The notes: generated from the sequence alone by a model not told the origin. DNA of 64,000 bases from Acinetobacter sp. MB5 (GCF_003261585.1 NZ_POVU01000004.1:209092-273091), one strand, 5' to 3'. Counted from the stretch's first letter, positions 30,665-39,962 are shown. Numbers and translations: made by a program.

Positions 30665-31279
30665 CTAAATCAACACATTCAACTGTTTGTATTGTTGTAA
30701 TTCATCGAAGGAGTTAATGCTGTGAAAAATCAGTGCATGTTTTCGAAACTTTACCGCTTGTGCATGCATCAATTTGAAGCATTTTTTAAGACTTAACTCG
30801 CCTTGTTCAATCTGAGCGCTCAAAGTGGGCAAGCTGCTGCGTTTCAATAAGCAAAATGGATACAGCGCCGCGCCATTGATTTCGACATAAGCCACCTCGG
30901 CTTCAGGGTGCTGCTGCAAACTTTGATGCAGTTTTTTCAAAACCGATTTCGGCAAATAAGTCACGTCACAGGGTACAAACAGCACATAATCCGCTGAAAC
31001 ATGTCGCCACGCACTTTTCATTCCAATCAGCGGCCCAAGAAAGCCTGTTTCATCGTCCTGAAAACTACGAATGTTCGGCACCATATGCTGATAAATCCGA
31101 TGATCACGGTTACTGCTAATCCACTGCTGTTGGGTTTTCCCCCGAAAATGTTGTGAGATTTTTAAGAGTTGTATTTGTTTATCGAAACACTGCAAAAGCT
31201 TGTTTAAGCCTTGCATGCGGCGGGCCTGACCACCCGCTAAAATGACCAAATCTGTAACGGGATGGTTTGCATCAGTCAT
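30665..31279 (-). CDS. mobA: Molybdenum cofactor guanylyltransferase MobA
   Basis: 204 residues from the ATG at 31279 behind AGGAGCTTG. It adds GMP to molybdopterin to make MGD, the cofactor form used by NasA. Motifs: VILAGGQARRMQGLNK (GTP loop), DDETGFLGPLIGMKSAW, and LFVPCDVTYLP (Mg-binding Asp). The start lies inside the nasA coding end (overlap of 8 bases), so the enzyme and its cofactor maker are translationally coupled. Confidence 0.93.
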   Translation of the reverse strand: MTDANHPVTDLVILAGGQARRMQGLNKLLQCFDKQIQLLKISQHFRGKTQQQWISSNRDHRIYQHMVPNIRSFQDDETGFLGPLIGMKSAWRHVSADYVLFVPCDVTYLPKSVLKKLHQSLQQHPEAEVAYVEINGAALYPFCLLKRSSLPTLSAQIEQGELSLKKCFKLMHAQAVKFRKHALIFHSINSFDELQQYKQLNVLI

Positions 31280-34094
31280 GGGCAAGCTCCTGTTGGCACG
31301 ATTTAATTAAGCCACGAATTTCAGGGAGACAGGAACCACAATTACCGCCTGCTTTTAAGCACGCTGTCACCTGTTTTTCGTGGGTGATGTTTTGGGTTTT
31401 TATTGTTTCAAGAATGCGATTTTTTCCAACTTTAAAACAGCTACACACCAGTGGGCCTTCACTGCTGCCCGCATTCATCGGCGCTGCTGCTAACAAGGCT
31501 TTACGATGTGTCGCACTTAAGCGCTCACGCTTAAACAGGCTAGCAATCCATGCCCGATCAGGCAAAAATGCTTTATCTGCAATGTATAAACACGCCACCA
31601 GTTGGTTGTCTTTGAGCACCACGATATGACACAAATGCTGGCTTTGATCTTTAAGATCTAACCACTCCAGACTGTCATCATTAAAATTCAATAATGCCTT
31701 AATGTTACTGGTGACATCGTTAAAATTTTGGCGTCCTGCCAGTTCATACTGTGCGGCATATGGCGTGGTGATTTTATTCCACCAACTCACAGACTGAATT
31801 GAATCACGTACCTGTGGCAAATATTCTTCACGAATAAAACACACGCCCTGCCAGCGACTATGAAACGGCTGCATCATCACAGGAGTATGTTTAAATTCAG
31901 GCTCTCCCGAAATGGCATCCACTACAGGATTGACCACTTTGCCAATCCGCGCATCGGAGGCAAATTGCTCTGTCCAGTGAATCGGTGCAAAAATCTGCCC
32001 ACGGCGCACGCCTTGCGAGAACTGCGCACGCAATACACACTTGCCCCATGTTGAAAACACTTCCACCAGACCCTGTTCAGAAATGCCGTATTTCAAGGCA
32101 TCTTGCGGATGAATTTCACAATAAGCTTCGGCGCGGTGATTGGCCAAAGCAGGTGCTAAACCTGTACGGGTCATGGTGTGCCACTGATCGCGAATCCGTC
32201 CAGTATTTAGAATCAGTGGATAATCCCCATTCACCGCATTCACAGGCGCAACGGGTGCAGTTGCCACAAATTTGGCTTTACCCGATGCAAAGCTGAACTG
32301 ACCCTGTGAAAACAGGCGCTCACAGGCTTGCGTTTGTGGCTGTTGCCACACAGGCCATTGAATCGGTTGCAGTTGTTGATACTCTTCGGCACTGATGTCA
32401 CTCAGCCCTGCCAAGTTAAAGTAGCGGAATGTATTGCACTGCTCACGTCCTGCCAAATCACTGTTTTGGTAGGCAGAGAGTCGGGCATGCTCAAGGAAAA
32501 TCTCATGCGAAGACTGAAAATCGAAACCTGAAAAGCCCATTTTCTTTGCGACTTGTGCCACCGCCCACCAGTCGGCTTTGGCTTGAGCAGGCGCACCCAA
32601 AAACGCACGCTGACGTGAAATACGGCGCTCGGAATTGGTCACTGTGCCGTCTTTTTCGCCCCATCCTAAAGCAGGCAATAAAATGTCGGCATATTGGGTG
32701 GTGTCTGTGTCTTGGCAAATATCCGAGACCACTACAAATTCGCATTTTTCCAAAGCACGTTTGACCTGATCGGCATTCGGCAAACTGACCACAGGGTTGG
32801 TCGCCATAATCCACAAGGCTTTGATTTTGCCCTGCTCCACCGCTTCAAATAAATCTACGGCTTTTAAACCTGCTTTGGTGGCAATGTTTGGGCTTTGCCA
32901 AAACTGTTGCACCAATTGCTGATGCTCAGCGTTATCGACATCCAAATGCGCCGCCAACATATTCGCCAAACCACCAACTTCACGCCCACCCATAGCATTC
33001 GGCTGCCCTGTCATGGAAAATGGCGCTGCACCTGTACGTCCGATTTTCCCTGTCAGCAAATGACAGTTAATAATCGAATTGGCTTTGTTAACACCTTGCG
33101 AAGACTGATTGACCCCCATCGAGAACAGGCTCATCACCTGTGCAGTCTGTGCAAATTTCTCAAAAAATAGCTGTAATTTATCCAGTTGAATGCCTGTCCG
33201 CTGTGCCAGATCGACCAAATCAGTTTCGCCCTGACTGGCTTCTAAAGCCGCATTCAAGTTGTCGGTATAGCGCTCAACAAAACTGATGTCGGCATGACCG
33301 TTTTGATATAAATATTGCAATAAACCATTGAATAGCGTGACATCCTGCCCCGGTAAAATCGGCAAATGTAAGTCCGCCTGTTCACAGGTCGCGGTAAAAC
33401 GTGGGTCGATCACCACCACAAACAGATCACGCTCAGCTTTGGCCTGCATGATGCGTTGATACAGCACAGGGTGACACCATGCAGTGTTGGAACCGACCAG
33501 TACCACCATTTTAGTCTGTTCAAAATCGACATAGCTAGCAGGTACAAGGTCTTCACCAAAACTGCGTTTATGCGCTGCCACCGCAGAGGACATGCACAGA
33601 CGTGAATTGGTGTCGATATTGGCAGTGCCCAAGTAGCCTTTAACGAATTTATTCACCACATAGTAGTCTTCGGTTAGCAATTGTCCTGAGACATAAAACG
33701 CAACGCTGTCTGCCCCGTACTGATCAATACTGCCCTGAAAACGCTCGGCAATCTGGCTCAAGGCAGCATCCCAGCTGCTACGGCGGCGGGCAGCTTTACG
33801 CCCCTGCATTGGCTCAAGTACACGGGTTTCCATGCCCAGTGTATCGGCCAAATGACTGCCTTTGATGCACAGACGACCAAAATTGGACGGATGCTGTGCA
33901 TCACCACGCACGGCAATCTGTGCCCCATGTGCCGTTTGAGTCACACTGACCTCAACCCCACAGCCCACGCCACAATACGGGCATGTACTTGCAGTAGTAA
34001 CTGTGCTGTCGGTGTGGCGAGTCTGTTCCACCATTGGAATGCTGTTCATACCTTGTTCCACGCTGCCGAATTCAACCTCTATAGCTTCTTTCAT
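31272..34094 (-). CDS. nasA: Assimilatory nitrate reductase catalytic subunit NasA with C-terminal BFD-like domain
   Basis: 940 residues from the ATG at 34094 (MKEAIEVEFGSVEQG). It reduces nitrate to nitrite in the cytoplasm. The N-terminal [4Fe-4S] site is CPYCGVGCGVEV (residues about 38-50) followed by RLCIKGSH. Molybdopterin domains follow (NTNSRLCMSSAVAAHKRSFG, TGQPNAMGGREVGGLANML). The last 60 residues form a bacterioferritin-associated-ferredoxin-like [2Fe-2S] domain (VCSCFKVGK, ACLKAGGNCGSCLPEI). The start codon lies in an arm of the MITE-like palindrome at 34083-34158, with AAAGGG in its loop. It probably takes electrons from the NirD-FAD fusion protein encoded just upstream. Confidence 0.95.
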   Translation of the reverse strand: MKEAIEVEFGSVEQGMNSIPMVEQTRHTDSTVTTASTCPYCGVGCGVEVSVTQTAHGAQIAVRGDAQHPSNFGRLCIKGSHLADTLGMETRVLEPMQGRKAARRRSSWDAALSQIAERFQGSIDQYGADSVAFYVSGQLLTEDYYVVNKFVKGYLGTANIDTNSRLCMSSAVAAHKRSFGEDLVPASYVDFEQTKMVVLVGSNTAWCHPVLYQRIMQAKAERDLFVVVIDPRFTATCEQADLHLPILPGQDVTLFNGLLQYLYQNGHADISFVERYTDNLNAALEASQGETDLVDLAQRTGIQLDKLQLFFEKFAQTAQVMSLFSMGVNQSSQGVNKANSIINCHLLTGKIGRTGAAPFSMTGQPNAMGGREVGGLANMLAAHLDVDNAEHQQLVQQFWQSPNIATKAGLKAVDLFEAVEQGKIKALWIMATNPVVSLPNADQVKRALEKCEFVVVSDICQDTDTTQYADILLPALGWGEKDGTVTNSERRISRQRAFLGAPAQAKADWWAVAQVAKKMGFSGFDFQSSHEIFLEHARLSAYQNSDLAGREQCNTFRYFNLAGLSDISAEEYQQLQPIQWPVWQQPQTQACERLFSQGQFSFASGKAKFVATAPVAPVNAVNGDYPLILNTGRIRDQWHTMTRTGLAPALANHRAEAYCEIHPQDALKYGISEQGLVEVFSTWGKCVLRAQFSQGVRRGQIFAPIHWTEQFASDARIGKVVNPVVDAISGEPEFKHTPVMMQPFHSRWQGVCFIREEYLPQVRDSIQSVSWWNKITTPYAAQYELAGRQNFNDVTSNIKALLNFNDDSLEWLDLKDQSQHLCHIVVLKDNQLVACLYIADKAFLPDRAWIASLFKRERLSATHRKALLAAAPMNAGSSEGPLVCSCFKVGKNRILETIKTQNITHEKQVTACLKAGGNCGSCLPEIRGLIKSCQQELAHD

Positions 34095-34158
34095 CAATCC
34101 CTTTTTTTCTCCCTCTGGGAGAAATACAAAGAGGGTGTAAATAACGATGAAAGAAGCT
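34083..34158. repeat. MITE-like palindromic element, copy B (76 bp), overlapping the nasA start
   Basis: Terminal arms AGCTTCTTTCATC (34083-34095) and GATGAAAGAAGCT (34146-34158) are perfect 13-bp inverted repeats. The inside has TCTCCCTCTGGGAGA (34108-34122) and AAGAGGGTGTAAATAAC. Copy A at 9785-9862 shares the order and most bases. The left arm is the first four codons of nasA on the reverse strand. Confidence 0.8.
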
Positions 34159-34170
34159 TTGTTTTAACGA

Positions 34171-35781
34171 TTAACTTGCTTGTTTTAATGCAAAATCTTT
34201 ACCAAAAAGCAGTTTATTTCTAAACGGATGAATTGGTGTCTGATCTGCAATCAGTTCGGCATACCACACGCCATCTTCAGTGTCGCCAAACAGCACTGCA
34301 CCGACGACTTTGTTGTCCTGAATGATGATGCGTTTATAAATCTGACGTTTGTCGTCATGTAATACGATTTCTTCAAAGGCATCTTCAGGAGCAAAGTTGC
34401 CTGCGGAAAACACGTCACAACCACTGACTTTAAGCTGTGTTGGTACAGGCTGCGCTGCAAAAGTCAGGCTGCCATGTTCTGCCAAATGCGACGCGCAGAT
34501 AAAGGCTTGTCCCCAAAGTGGTTCAACCAGTCCGAAAGTACTGCCACGATGCTCGATACATTCACCGACTGCATAAATGCTTGGGTCAAAGGTTTGCATG
34601 GTGTCATTCACCAACACGCCACGGTTGCAGCGTAAACCTGCTTGTTGAGCCAAGGCAATATTCGGGCGAATCCCCACGGCAAATACCACCAAATCAGCAG
34701 GAATAATCGTGCCATCTTGCAGTTCGACTTGGGTGACTTGACCGTGTTCATTTCCTGCCAAGCGTTGGGTAAATGCGGAGGTGATCACACGAATGCCTTT
34801 TTCTTCAATACTCTGTTTCAGCATGTCACTGGCACAGGCATCCAGTTGACGCTCCATAATGTGCGAGGTCAAGTGCAATACAGTCACGTTCATGCCACGA
34901 CGTTTTAAACCATACGCCGCTTCAAGACCGAGCAGACCACCGCCAATCACCACCGCATGATGTTTGTTTTGACTGGTTTCGATCATCTGATTGACATCGT
35001 AAATGTCACGGAAGCTCAACACGCCTTGTAAATCTTTGCCTTCAACAGGAGGAATAAATGGCTTCGAACCTGTCGCTAAAATCAGGCGGTCATAAGCAAC
35101 CACCTCACCTTTTTGCGTAGTCACGGTTTTGTGATTACGGTCAATTTCCACCGCAGGATCATCGGCAATAAAACGGATATTTTTTTCGGCATACCATGCA
35201 GGCGGATGCAGCATGATGTCTTCGATTTTTTTGTCGCCCGACAACACTGGCGAGAGCATGATGCGGTTATAGTTGCCCCACGGCTCTTCACCAATAACGG
35301 TAATCTCGTAGCGTTCAGGCTCCATATCCAGCAAGTCTTCCAGACAGCGCATGCCTGCCAAACCATTGCCCACCAACACCAACGCCTGTTTCTCGACTTG
35401 TTGACCGTTGCTGGTCAAATAGGTTTTCATCGGCTGACTACATACCCAAACCCGACCATCTTCAACCTTGCTCGGATACACCGCTAAATGCTGGGTGCTG
35501 TCTTCAAGGCAACGCCCTGTTGCCAAGCTAAAATGCTGTTTATACAAAGGTGATGCCACCACGCGTTCACCCTGAATATCCCCCAAGATGCCACGTGCCA
35601 TCACATTGGCTTGGCTAAATGGGTCACGTGCGCTCAAGGCGTACACGCGCGCTTCATCTCCCACGCGAAACAGGGCAATCGGCTGATCTGCGATCAAAGC
35701 CCCCACGCCTGTATTTGCAGTCACATCGTCAAGGTCGCAGATTTCAATCCAGTCCATTTCTTGCATTTGCTGATTGGTCAT
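34171..35781 (-). CDS. NirD-like domain fused to an FAD-dependent NAD(P)H oxidoreductase (NasB-like)
   Basis: 536 residues behind AAGGAGAAC. Residues about 8-115 are a Rieske-fold domain of the NirD class (WIEICDLDDV, ALIADQPIALFR, VASPLYKQHFSLATGRCLED) lacking the two Cys-His pairs, as NirD does. Residues about 130-536 are a pyridine nucleotide-disulfide oxidoreductase: VLVGNGLAGMRCLEDL for FAD, VVIGGGLLGLEAAYGLKRRG for NAD(P)H, IYAVGECIEHRGSTFGLVEP. NirB normally pairs with a free NirD; here NirD is attached to what looks like the reductase of NasA. It sits between nirB and nasA, so one protein may serve both. Confidence 0.88.
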   Translation of the reverse strand: MTNQQMQEMDWIEICDLDDVTANTGVGALIADQPIALFRVGDEARVYALSARDPFSQANVMARGILGDIQGERVVASPLYKQHFSLATGRCLEDSTQHLAVYPSKVEDGRVWVCSQPMKTYLTSNGQQVEKQALVLVGNGLAGMRCLEDLLDMEPERYEITVIGEEPWGNYNRIMLSPVLSGDKKIEDIMLHPPAWYAEKNIRFIADDPAVEIDRNHKTVTTQKGEVVAYDRLILATGSKPFIPPVEGKDLQGVLSFRDIYDVNQMIETSQNKHHAVVIGGGLLGLEAAYGLKRRGMNVTVLHLTSHIMERQLDACASDMLKQSIEEKGIRVITSAFTQRLAGNEHGQVTQVELQDGTIIPADLVVFAVGIRPNIALAQQAGLRCNRGVLVNDTMQTFDPSIYAVGECIEHRGSTFGLVEPLWGQAFICASHLAEHGSLTFAAQPVPTQLKVSGCDVFSAGNFAPEDAFEEIVLHDDKRQIYKRIIIQDNKVVGAVLFGDTEDGVWYAELIADQTPIHPFRNKLLFGKDFALKQAS

Positions 35782-35792
35782 CTCTGTTCTCC

Positions 35793-38339
35793 TTAAACCT
35801 GTGCTTCAACCATTGCGATTCGGTCTTGATCGCGTTCTGCCGTTTTCAATGGACGAATCTGTCCACGCTCTTGAGTAAATTGAATATGTGGATCACGCTG
35901 TTCATCGGCATTGATGAAGGTTTTGAAGCGTTTACGAACTGTTGGATCTTCCACGGCAGTGCGCCATTCATCCTGATAGGTGCCGATCACATGCGCCATA
36001 CGGCGTTCTAGTTCTTCTGCCAAGCCGAGTGAATCTTCCACGATCACCGCTTTGAGGTAATCTAAGCCACCTTCCATGTTGTCACGCCATACGCTGGTGC
36101 GTTGTAAACGGTCTGCGGTTTGAATGTAGAACATGAAGAAACGGTCGATATAACGCAGCAAGGTTTCAGTATCCAGATCAGATGCCAGCAATTCTGCATG
36201 GCGTGGTTTCATGCCGCCGTTACCGCAGACATATAAGTTCCAACCTTTTTCAGTGGCAATCACGCCCACGTCTTTGCCTTGTGCTTCGGCACATTCACGG
36301 GTACAACCAGACACTGCCATTTTCAATTTGTGCGGTGAACGTAAACCTTTGTAGCGGTTTTCCAGTTGAATTGCCAAACCGACTGAATCATCCACACCAT
36401 AACGGCACCATGTACTACCGACACACGATTTCACGGTACGTAATGACTTGCCGTAGGCATGCCCAGACTCGAAACCTGCGGCGATCAGTTCTTCCCAAAT
36501 CAGCGGCAATTCATGCAACTGCGCCCCAAACATATCGACACGCTGACCGCCTGTGATTTTGGTGTAAAGGTTATATTTTTTAGCGATCTGACCCACAGCA
36601 ATCAAACCATCTGGAGTGACTTCACCACCTGCCATACGCGGCACAACTGAGTAAGAACCATCTTTTTGGATGTTGCCCAAGTAGTAGTCGTTGCTGTCCT
36701 GCAAGCCTGCATGGCTCGGTTTCAGTACAAAGTCATTCCAGCAAGACGCTAAAATATTGGCCGTGGTCGGTTTACAAATGTCACAGCCCAAACCTTGTCC
36801 GAATTGTTGAATCAAAGCATCGAAAGTTTTGATTTCATGCACGCGTACCAAGTGATACAGCTCTTGGCGTGAGTAAGCAAAGTGCTCGCAAATGTGGTTA
36901 TTCACCGTTACGCCTTGACGTTGCAACTCCGCTTTCAAAACTTGAGTCACCAATGGCGCACAGCCACCACATGCTGTTGCTGCTTTGGTGCATTTTTTCA
37001 AAGCACCGAGTGAGGTTGCACCATCACCAATCGCTTGGCAAATGTCGGCTTTGGAAACGTTGTTACATGAACAGATGGTCGCGCTATCTGGTAATAAGTC
37101 CACACCGCTGCCACCTGCTTTGGCTGCACCTTGACTAAAGCCCGGCATGATCAAGCTTTCAGGTTGTTCAGGCAGAGGCAAATCATTGAGCATCATTTGC
37201 AGCAATTCGCTGTACTCGGTTGCATCACCGACCAACACTGCACCCAAAACTTTAGTTTTGGCTTGATCCACCACCAATTTTTTATAGATCAAGGCATCTT
37301 CGTCAGCATAGAAATAGCTGACGGCATCTGGAGTCATGGCATGTGCATCACCGACTGAAGCAACATCAACCCCCATCAGTTTGAGTTTGGTGCTCATGTC
37401 CGCACCTGCAAACAATGCGGTGTCTTGTTGTTGGACATGTTTCGCCGCAATACGCGCCATGTCATAGCCCGGTGCAACTAGACCAAAGATTTTGTTCTGC
37501 CACAGCGCACATTCACCAATCGCGTAAATGTGATCATCTGAGGTTTGGCAATAGTCGTTAATCACGATCCCACCGCGCTCACCCACCGCCAAACCGCTGC
37601 TCCGTGCTAGTTCATCACGCGGGCGAATCCCTGCCGAGAACAACACAATGTCAGTTTCAAGATGTGAGCCATCCGCAAACTTCATCACATGCACAGCATG
37701 TTCACCATCTTCAATCGCTTGGGTGGCTTTTTGAGTATGCACTTGCACGCCCAAGTTTTCGATTTTACGGCGTAGCACTTTACCGCCCAAATCATCAATC
37801 TGAACAGCCATCAAACGTGGTGCAAACTCCACTACATGAGTTTGCAGGTTCAGGTCACGCAGTGCTTTTGCCGCTTCAAGACCGAGCAAGCCACCGCCAA
37901 TCACCACACCCGATGTTGCATTCAGACTGGCTGCACGAATCGCATCAAGGTCTTCAATGGTGCGATACACAAAGCAGTTTTGACGCTCATTGCCTGGAAT
38001 CGGTGGAACAAAGGCATAAGAACCTGTGGCTAAAATCAGTTTGTCATAGCCGATGATTTGACCCGTTGCTGTGGTCACGGTCTGGTTATGACGGTCGATT
38101 GCAATCGCTTTGGTATTGAGGTGTAAATCAATGCCATAAGCATCTGCAAAGTCAGCACGTGCAAGCGATAAATCTTTGGCACTACGTCCAGAGAAGTATT
38201 CGGTCAAATGTACGCGGTCATAGGCTAAACGTGGTTCTTCGGCAATAATGGTAATTTCGAGGTCGTCATTGTTATGTTCGAGGACACTTTCAATAAATTT
38301 GTGCCCAACCATTCCATGACCAATCATAACGAGTTTCAT
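35793..38339 (-). CDS. nirB: Assimilatory nitrite reductase large subunit NirB
   Basis: 848 residues from the ATG at 38339 (MKLVMIGHGMVGHKF); ATGs at 38342 and 38348 are possible. It reduces nitrite to ammonia with NAD(P)H. FAD domain at the start, NADH motif VVIGGGLLGLEAAKALRDL, a BFD-like [2Fe-2S] region (ICSCNNVSKADIC, CTKAATACGGCAP), and the siroheme/[4Fe-4S] ligands CVGSTWCRYG and CTRECAEAQG. Length is normal. It follows the transporter and precedes the NirD-FAD fusion by 11 bases. Confidence 0.96.
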   Translation of the reverse strand: MKLVMIGHGMVGHKFIESVLEHNNDDLEITIIAEEPRLAYDRVHLTEYFSGRSAKDLSLARADFADAYGIDLHLNTKAIAIDRHNQTVTTATGQIIGYDKLILATGSYAFVPPIPGNERQNCFVYRTIEDLDAIRAASLNATSGVVIGGGLLGLEAAKALRDLNLQTHVVEFAPRLMAVQIDDLGGKVLRRKIENLGVQVHTQKATQAIEDGEHAVHVMKFADGSHLETDIVLFSAGIRPRDELARSSGLAVGERGGIVINDYCQTSDDHIYAIGECALWQNKIFGLVAPGYDMARIAAKHVQQQDTALFAGADMSTKLKLMGVDVASVGDAHAMTPDAVSYFYADEDALIYKKLVVDQAKTKVLGAVLVGDATEYSELLQMMLNDLPLPEQPESLIMPGFSQGAAKAGGSGVDLLPDSATICSCNNVSKADICQAIGDGATSLGALKKCTKAATACGGCAPLVTQVLKAELQRQGVTVNNHICEHFAYSRQELYHLVRVHEIKTFDALIQQFGQGLGCDICKPTTANILASCWNDFVLKPSHAGLQDSNDYYLGNIQKDGSYSVVPRMAGGEVTPDGLIAVGQIAKKYNLYTKITGGQRVDMFGAQLHELPLIWEELIAAGFESGHAYGKSLRTVKSCVGSTWCRYGVDDSVGLAIQLENRYKGLRSPHKLKMAVSGCTRECAEAQGKDVGVIATEKGWNLYVCGNGGMKPRHAELLASDLDTETLLRYIDRFFMFYIQTADRLQRTSVWRDNMEGGLDYLKAVIVEDSLGLAEELERRMAHVIGTYQDEWRTAVEDPTVRKRFKTFINADEQRDPHIQFTQERGQIRPLKTAERDQDRIAMVEAQV

Positions 38340-38377
38340 CATCGGCATCCTTAAAGTGATTTCTTGGGAGATTTGGA

Positions 38378-39718
38378 TTAAACAGCTTCGTTGCGTTCAA
38401 GCATTGCGTCTTCGAACAACTGTTTTTCACGGGCTTTGTGTTCAGGCGAGAAGCGGATGAACAACACCACACAACCAATCACCACCACCATAATGCCAAG
38501 GCTCAGTAAGCACGTTTGTAGGTCAGGCATGCTCTTGAAGATAAAGCCTGCTGCTACAGCACCCACATTACCGCCTGCCCCAATAATCCCAGCGACACCA
38601 CCCAGTGCCTTACGGTCAATAAATGGCACCAGCGCATAAGTCGCACCACAGGCCATATGAGTGAACAAACCAAATACAGTCATGCTCAAGATCGCCAGCA
38701 TTGGTGTGTTCATTTGCGAGAACAACATCAAGAACAGACCTTCACCCAAAATCATGGCAAATAAAATTTCAGTCCGTGCATCCAGACCACGTTTCAGTGC
38801 CACTTTGTCAGAGATAATCCCACCGAGTGCACGGGCAAATAGCGCGAGTAAACCGAAAATCCCCGCAGCCATGCCTGCTTCTTTTAAACCGAAGTCAAAT
38901 TTTTGTACGTAATACATGGTCACAACGTTATGGATGAAGATTTCAATCCCAAAGCACGCTGCATAACTAATGAAAAGAATCCAGACACGGTAGTTACGAG
39001 ACGCTTCTTTAATGATGGCCCAACCACCTTTTTTACCGCCTTCAACTTCAATCCCTTGTTCACGAAGCTCTTTATAGTTCCCTGCTGGGCAGTCTTGGGT
39101 AAATTTCCAGTACAAAGCACCTACGATCAGCATCATAAAACCAGGGACAAGCAATGCGAGGCGCCAGCCCATACTTTGCTCAACGCCATACATCACGATG
39201 GCACCCAACAATAACGGCATCAAGGCTTGTGTCGCACCACCACCTGCATTCCCCCAACCTGCAGAGGTTGCATTGGCAGTTCCCACCACATTTGGCGCAA
39301 ACATGACGCTAGTGTGATATTGCGTGATGACGAAGCTCGCCCCCGCCGCACCAATCAACAGACGGAAGAACAAGAAAGATTCATAGCTGTTGGCAGCAGC
39401 AATACCAAATACAGGAATGCTGCCTAAAAATAACAATGCGGTATAAGTTTTGCGTGGACCGTATTTGTCACACAACGGGCCAACAATCAGACGAACCAAA
39501 ATGGTAATCGCCACTGCGGCAATATTAATGTTGGCAATTTGGTCTTTGGTAAGATGGAATTCACCTGAAATCACGGGCATGAGTGGTGCACAGGCAAACC
39601 AAGCAAAGAAACAGACGAAGAATGCGAGCCAGCTCATATGAAAAGCGCGCATCGCAGGTGTAGAAAAACTAAATAAGCTGATTTTTGTTGCTTTTTGAGT
39701 ATCTAAATTGGTAGACAT
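38378..39718 (-). CDS. Nitrate/nitrite MFS transporter (NarK/NasA family)
   Basis: 446 residues from the ATG at 39718, with AGAGGA six bases upstream; the TTG at 39724 is unlikely. About twelve membrane segments. Nitrate-porter features: FHMSWLAFFVCFFAWFACAP, LVGPLCDKYGPRK-like loop (GPLCDKYGPRKTY), the nitrate signature AGWGNAGGGATQALMP near residue 155, and GAGGNVGAVAAGFIF near residue 390. It is the first gene of the nitrate operon, placed directly after the sigma-54 promoter and ANTAR-type leader. Confidence 0.95.
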   Translation of the reverse strand: MSTNLDTQKATKISLFSFSTPAMRAFHMSWLAFFVCFFAWFACAPLMPVISGEFHLTKDQIANINIAAVAITILVRLIVGPLCDKYGPRKTYTALLFLGSIPVFGIAAANSYESFLFFRLLIGAAGASFVITQYHTSVMFAPNVVGTANATSAGWGNAGGGATQALMPLLLGAIVMYGVEQSMGWRLALLVPGFMMLIVGALYWKFTQDCPAGNYKELREQGIEVEGGKKGGWAIIKEASRNYRVWILFISYAACFGIEIFIHNVVTMYYVQKFDFGLKEAGMAAGIFGLLALFARALGGIISDKVALKRGLDARTEILFAMILGEGLFLMLFSQMNTPMLAILSMTVFGLFTHMACGATYALVPFIDRKALGGVAGIIGAGGNVGAVAAGFIFKSMPDLQTCLLSLGIMVVVIGCVVLFIRFSPEHKAREKQLFEDAMLERNEAV

Positions 39719-39733
39719 GGCCAATCCTCTCGC

Positions 39734-39777
39734 ACTGATACGTTAATTACGTTCTACTCATGCAACCCTGCATCAGT
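39734..39777 (-). promoter_or_regulatory. Alternative pairing that would exclude hairpin P2
   Basis: ACTGAT (39777-39772 on the RNA) lies in the 5' arm of leader hairpin P2 and is complementary to ATCAGT (39739-39734), eight bases before the ribosome binding site of the transporter gene. The two pairings cannot form together. There is no T-run, so any switch would act by another route than a standard terminator, or the terminator is too weak to see. Confidence 0.35.
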
Positions 39778-39809
39778 AGTATTTATCAGAACGGACATCG
39801 TTGGCCGTT
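39754..39809 (-). promoter_or_regulatory. ANTAR-target leader: two hexaloop hairpins
   Basis: In the RNA, P1 (39809-39790) has arms AACGG/CCGTT, a C-T mismatch, a closing C-G pair and the loop AACGAT. After a 10-base linker, P2 (39779-39754) has arms CTACT/AGTAG, a G-G mismatch, ATGC/GCAT and the loop AGGGTT. Both hexaloops have A at position 1 and G at position 4, the known signature of RNAs bound by ANTAR antiterminators such as NasR and NasT. It lies between the sigma-54 promoter and the transporter start; nasT is the divergent gene. Confidence 0.85.
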
Positions 39810-39852
39810 ATATTTGGTATATAAGGTGATCGCCTTTGATCTGTCTTAGATA

Positions 39853-39870
39853 ATGCAAGGCCTGTGCCAA
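39853..39870 (-). promoter_or_regulatory. Sigma-54 promoter of the nitrate assimilation operon
   Basis: Minus strand TTGGCACAGGCCTTGCAT is a full match to TGGCAC-N5-TTGCA. The predicted transcription start near 39842 places the two-hairpin leader at +33 to +89. The promoter fits nitrogen-limitation control. Confidence 0.92.
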
Positions 39871-39947
39871 CTCTAAAAAACCACTGATTTTGAATAAATA
39901 TTAAACAAAAACAGCTTTTATCATCGATCAATCGCGTGTGCTCTTTT

Positions 39948-39962
39948 TGCACATATTGTGCA
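39948..39962. promoter_or_regulatory. Candidate activator palindrome upstream of the sigma-54 promoter
   Basis: TGCACATATTGTGCA is a perfect inverted repeat about 80 bases upstream of the -24 element. The half-sites TGCAC/GTGCA are those of NtrC, but the spacing is 5 instead of the standard 7, so NtrC binding is only possible. Confidence 0.45.
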
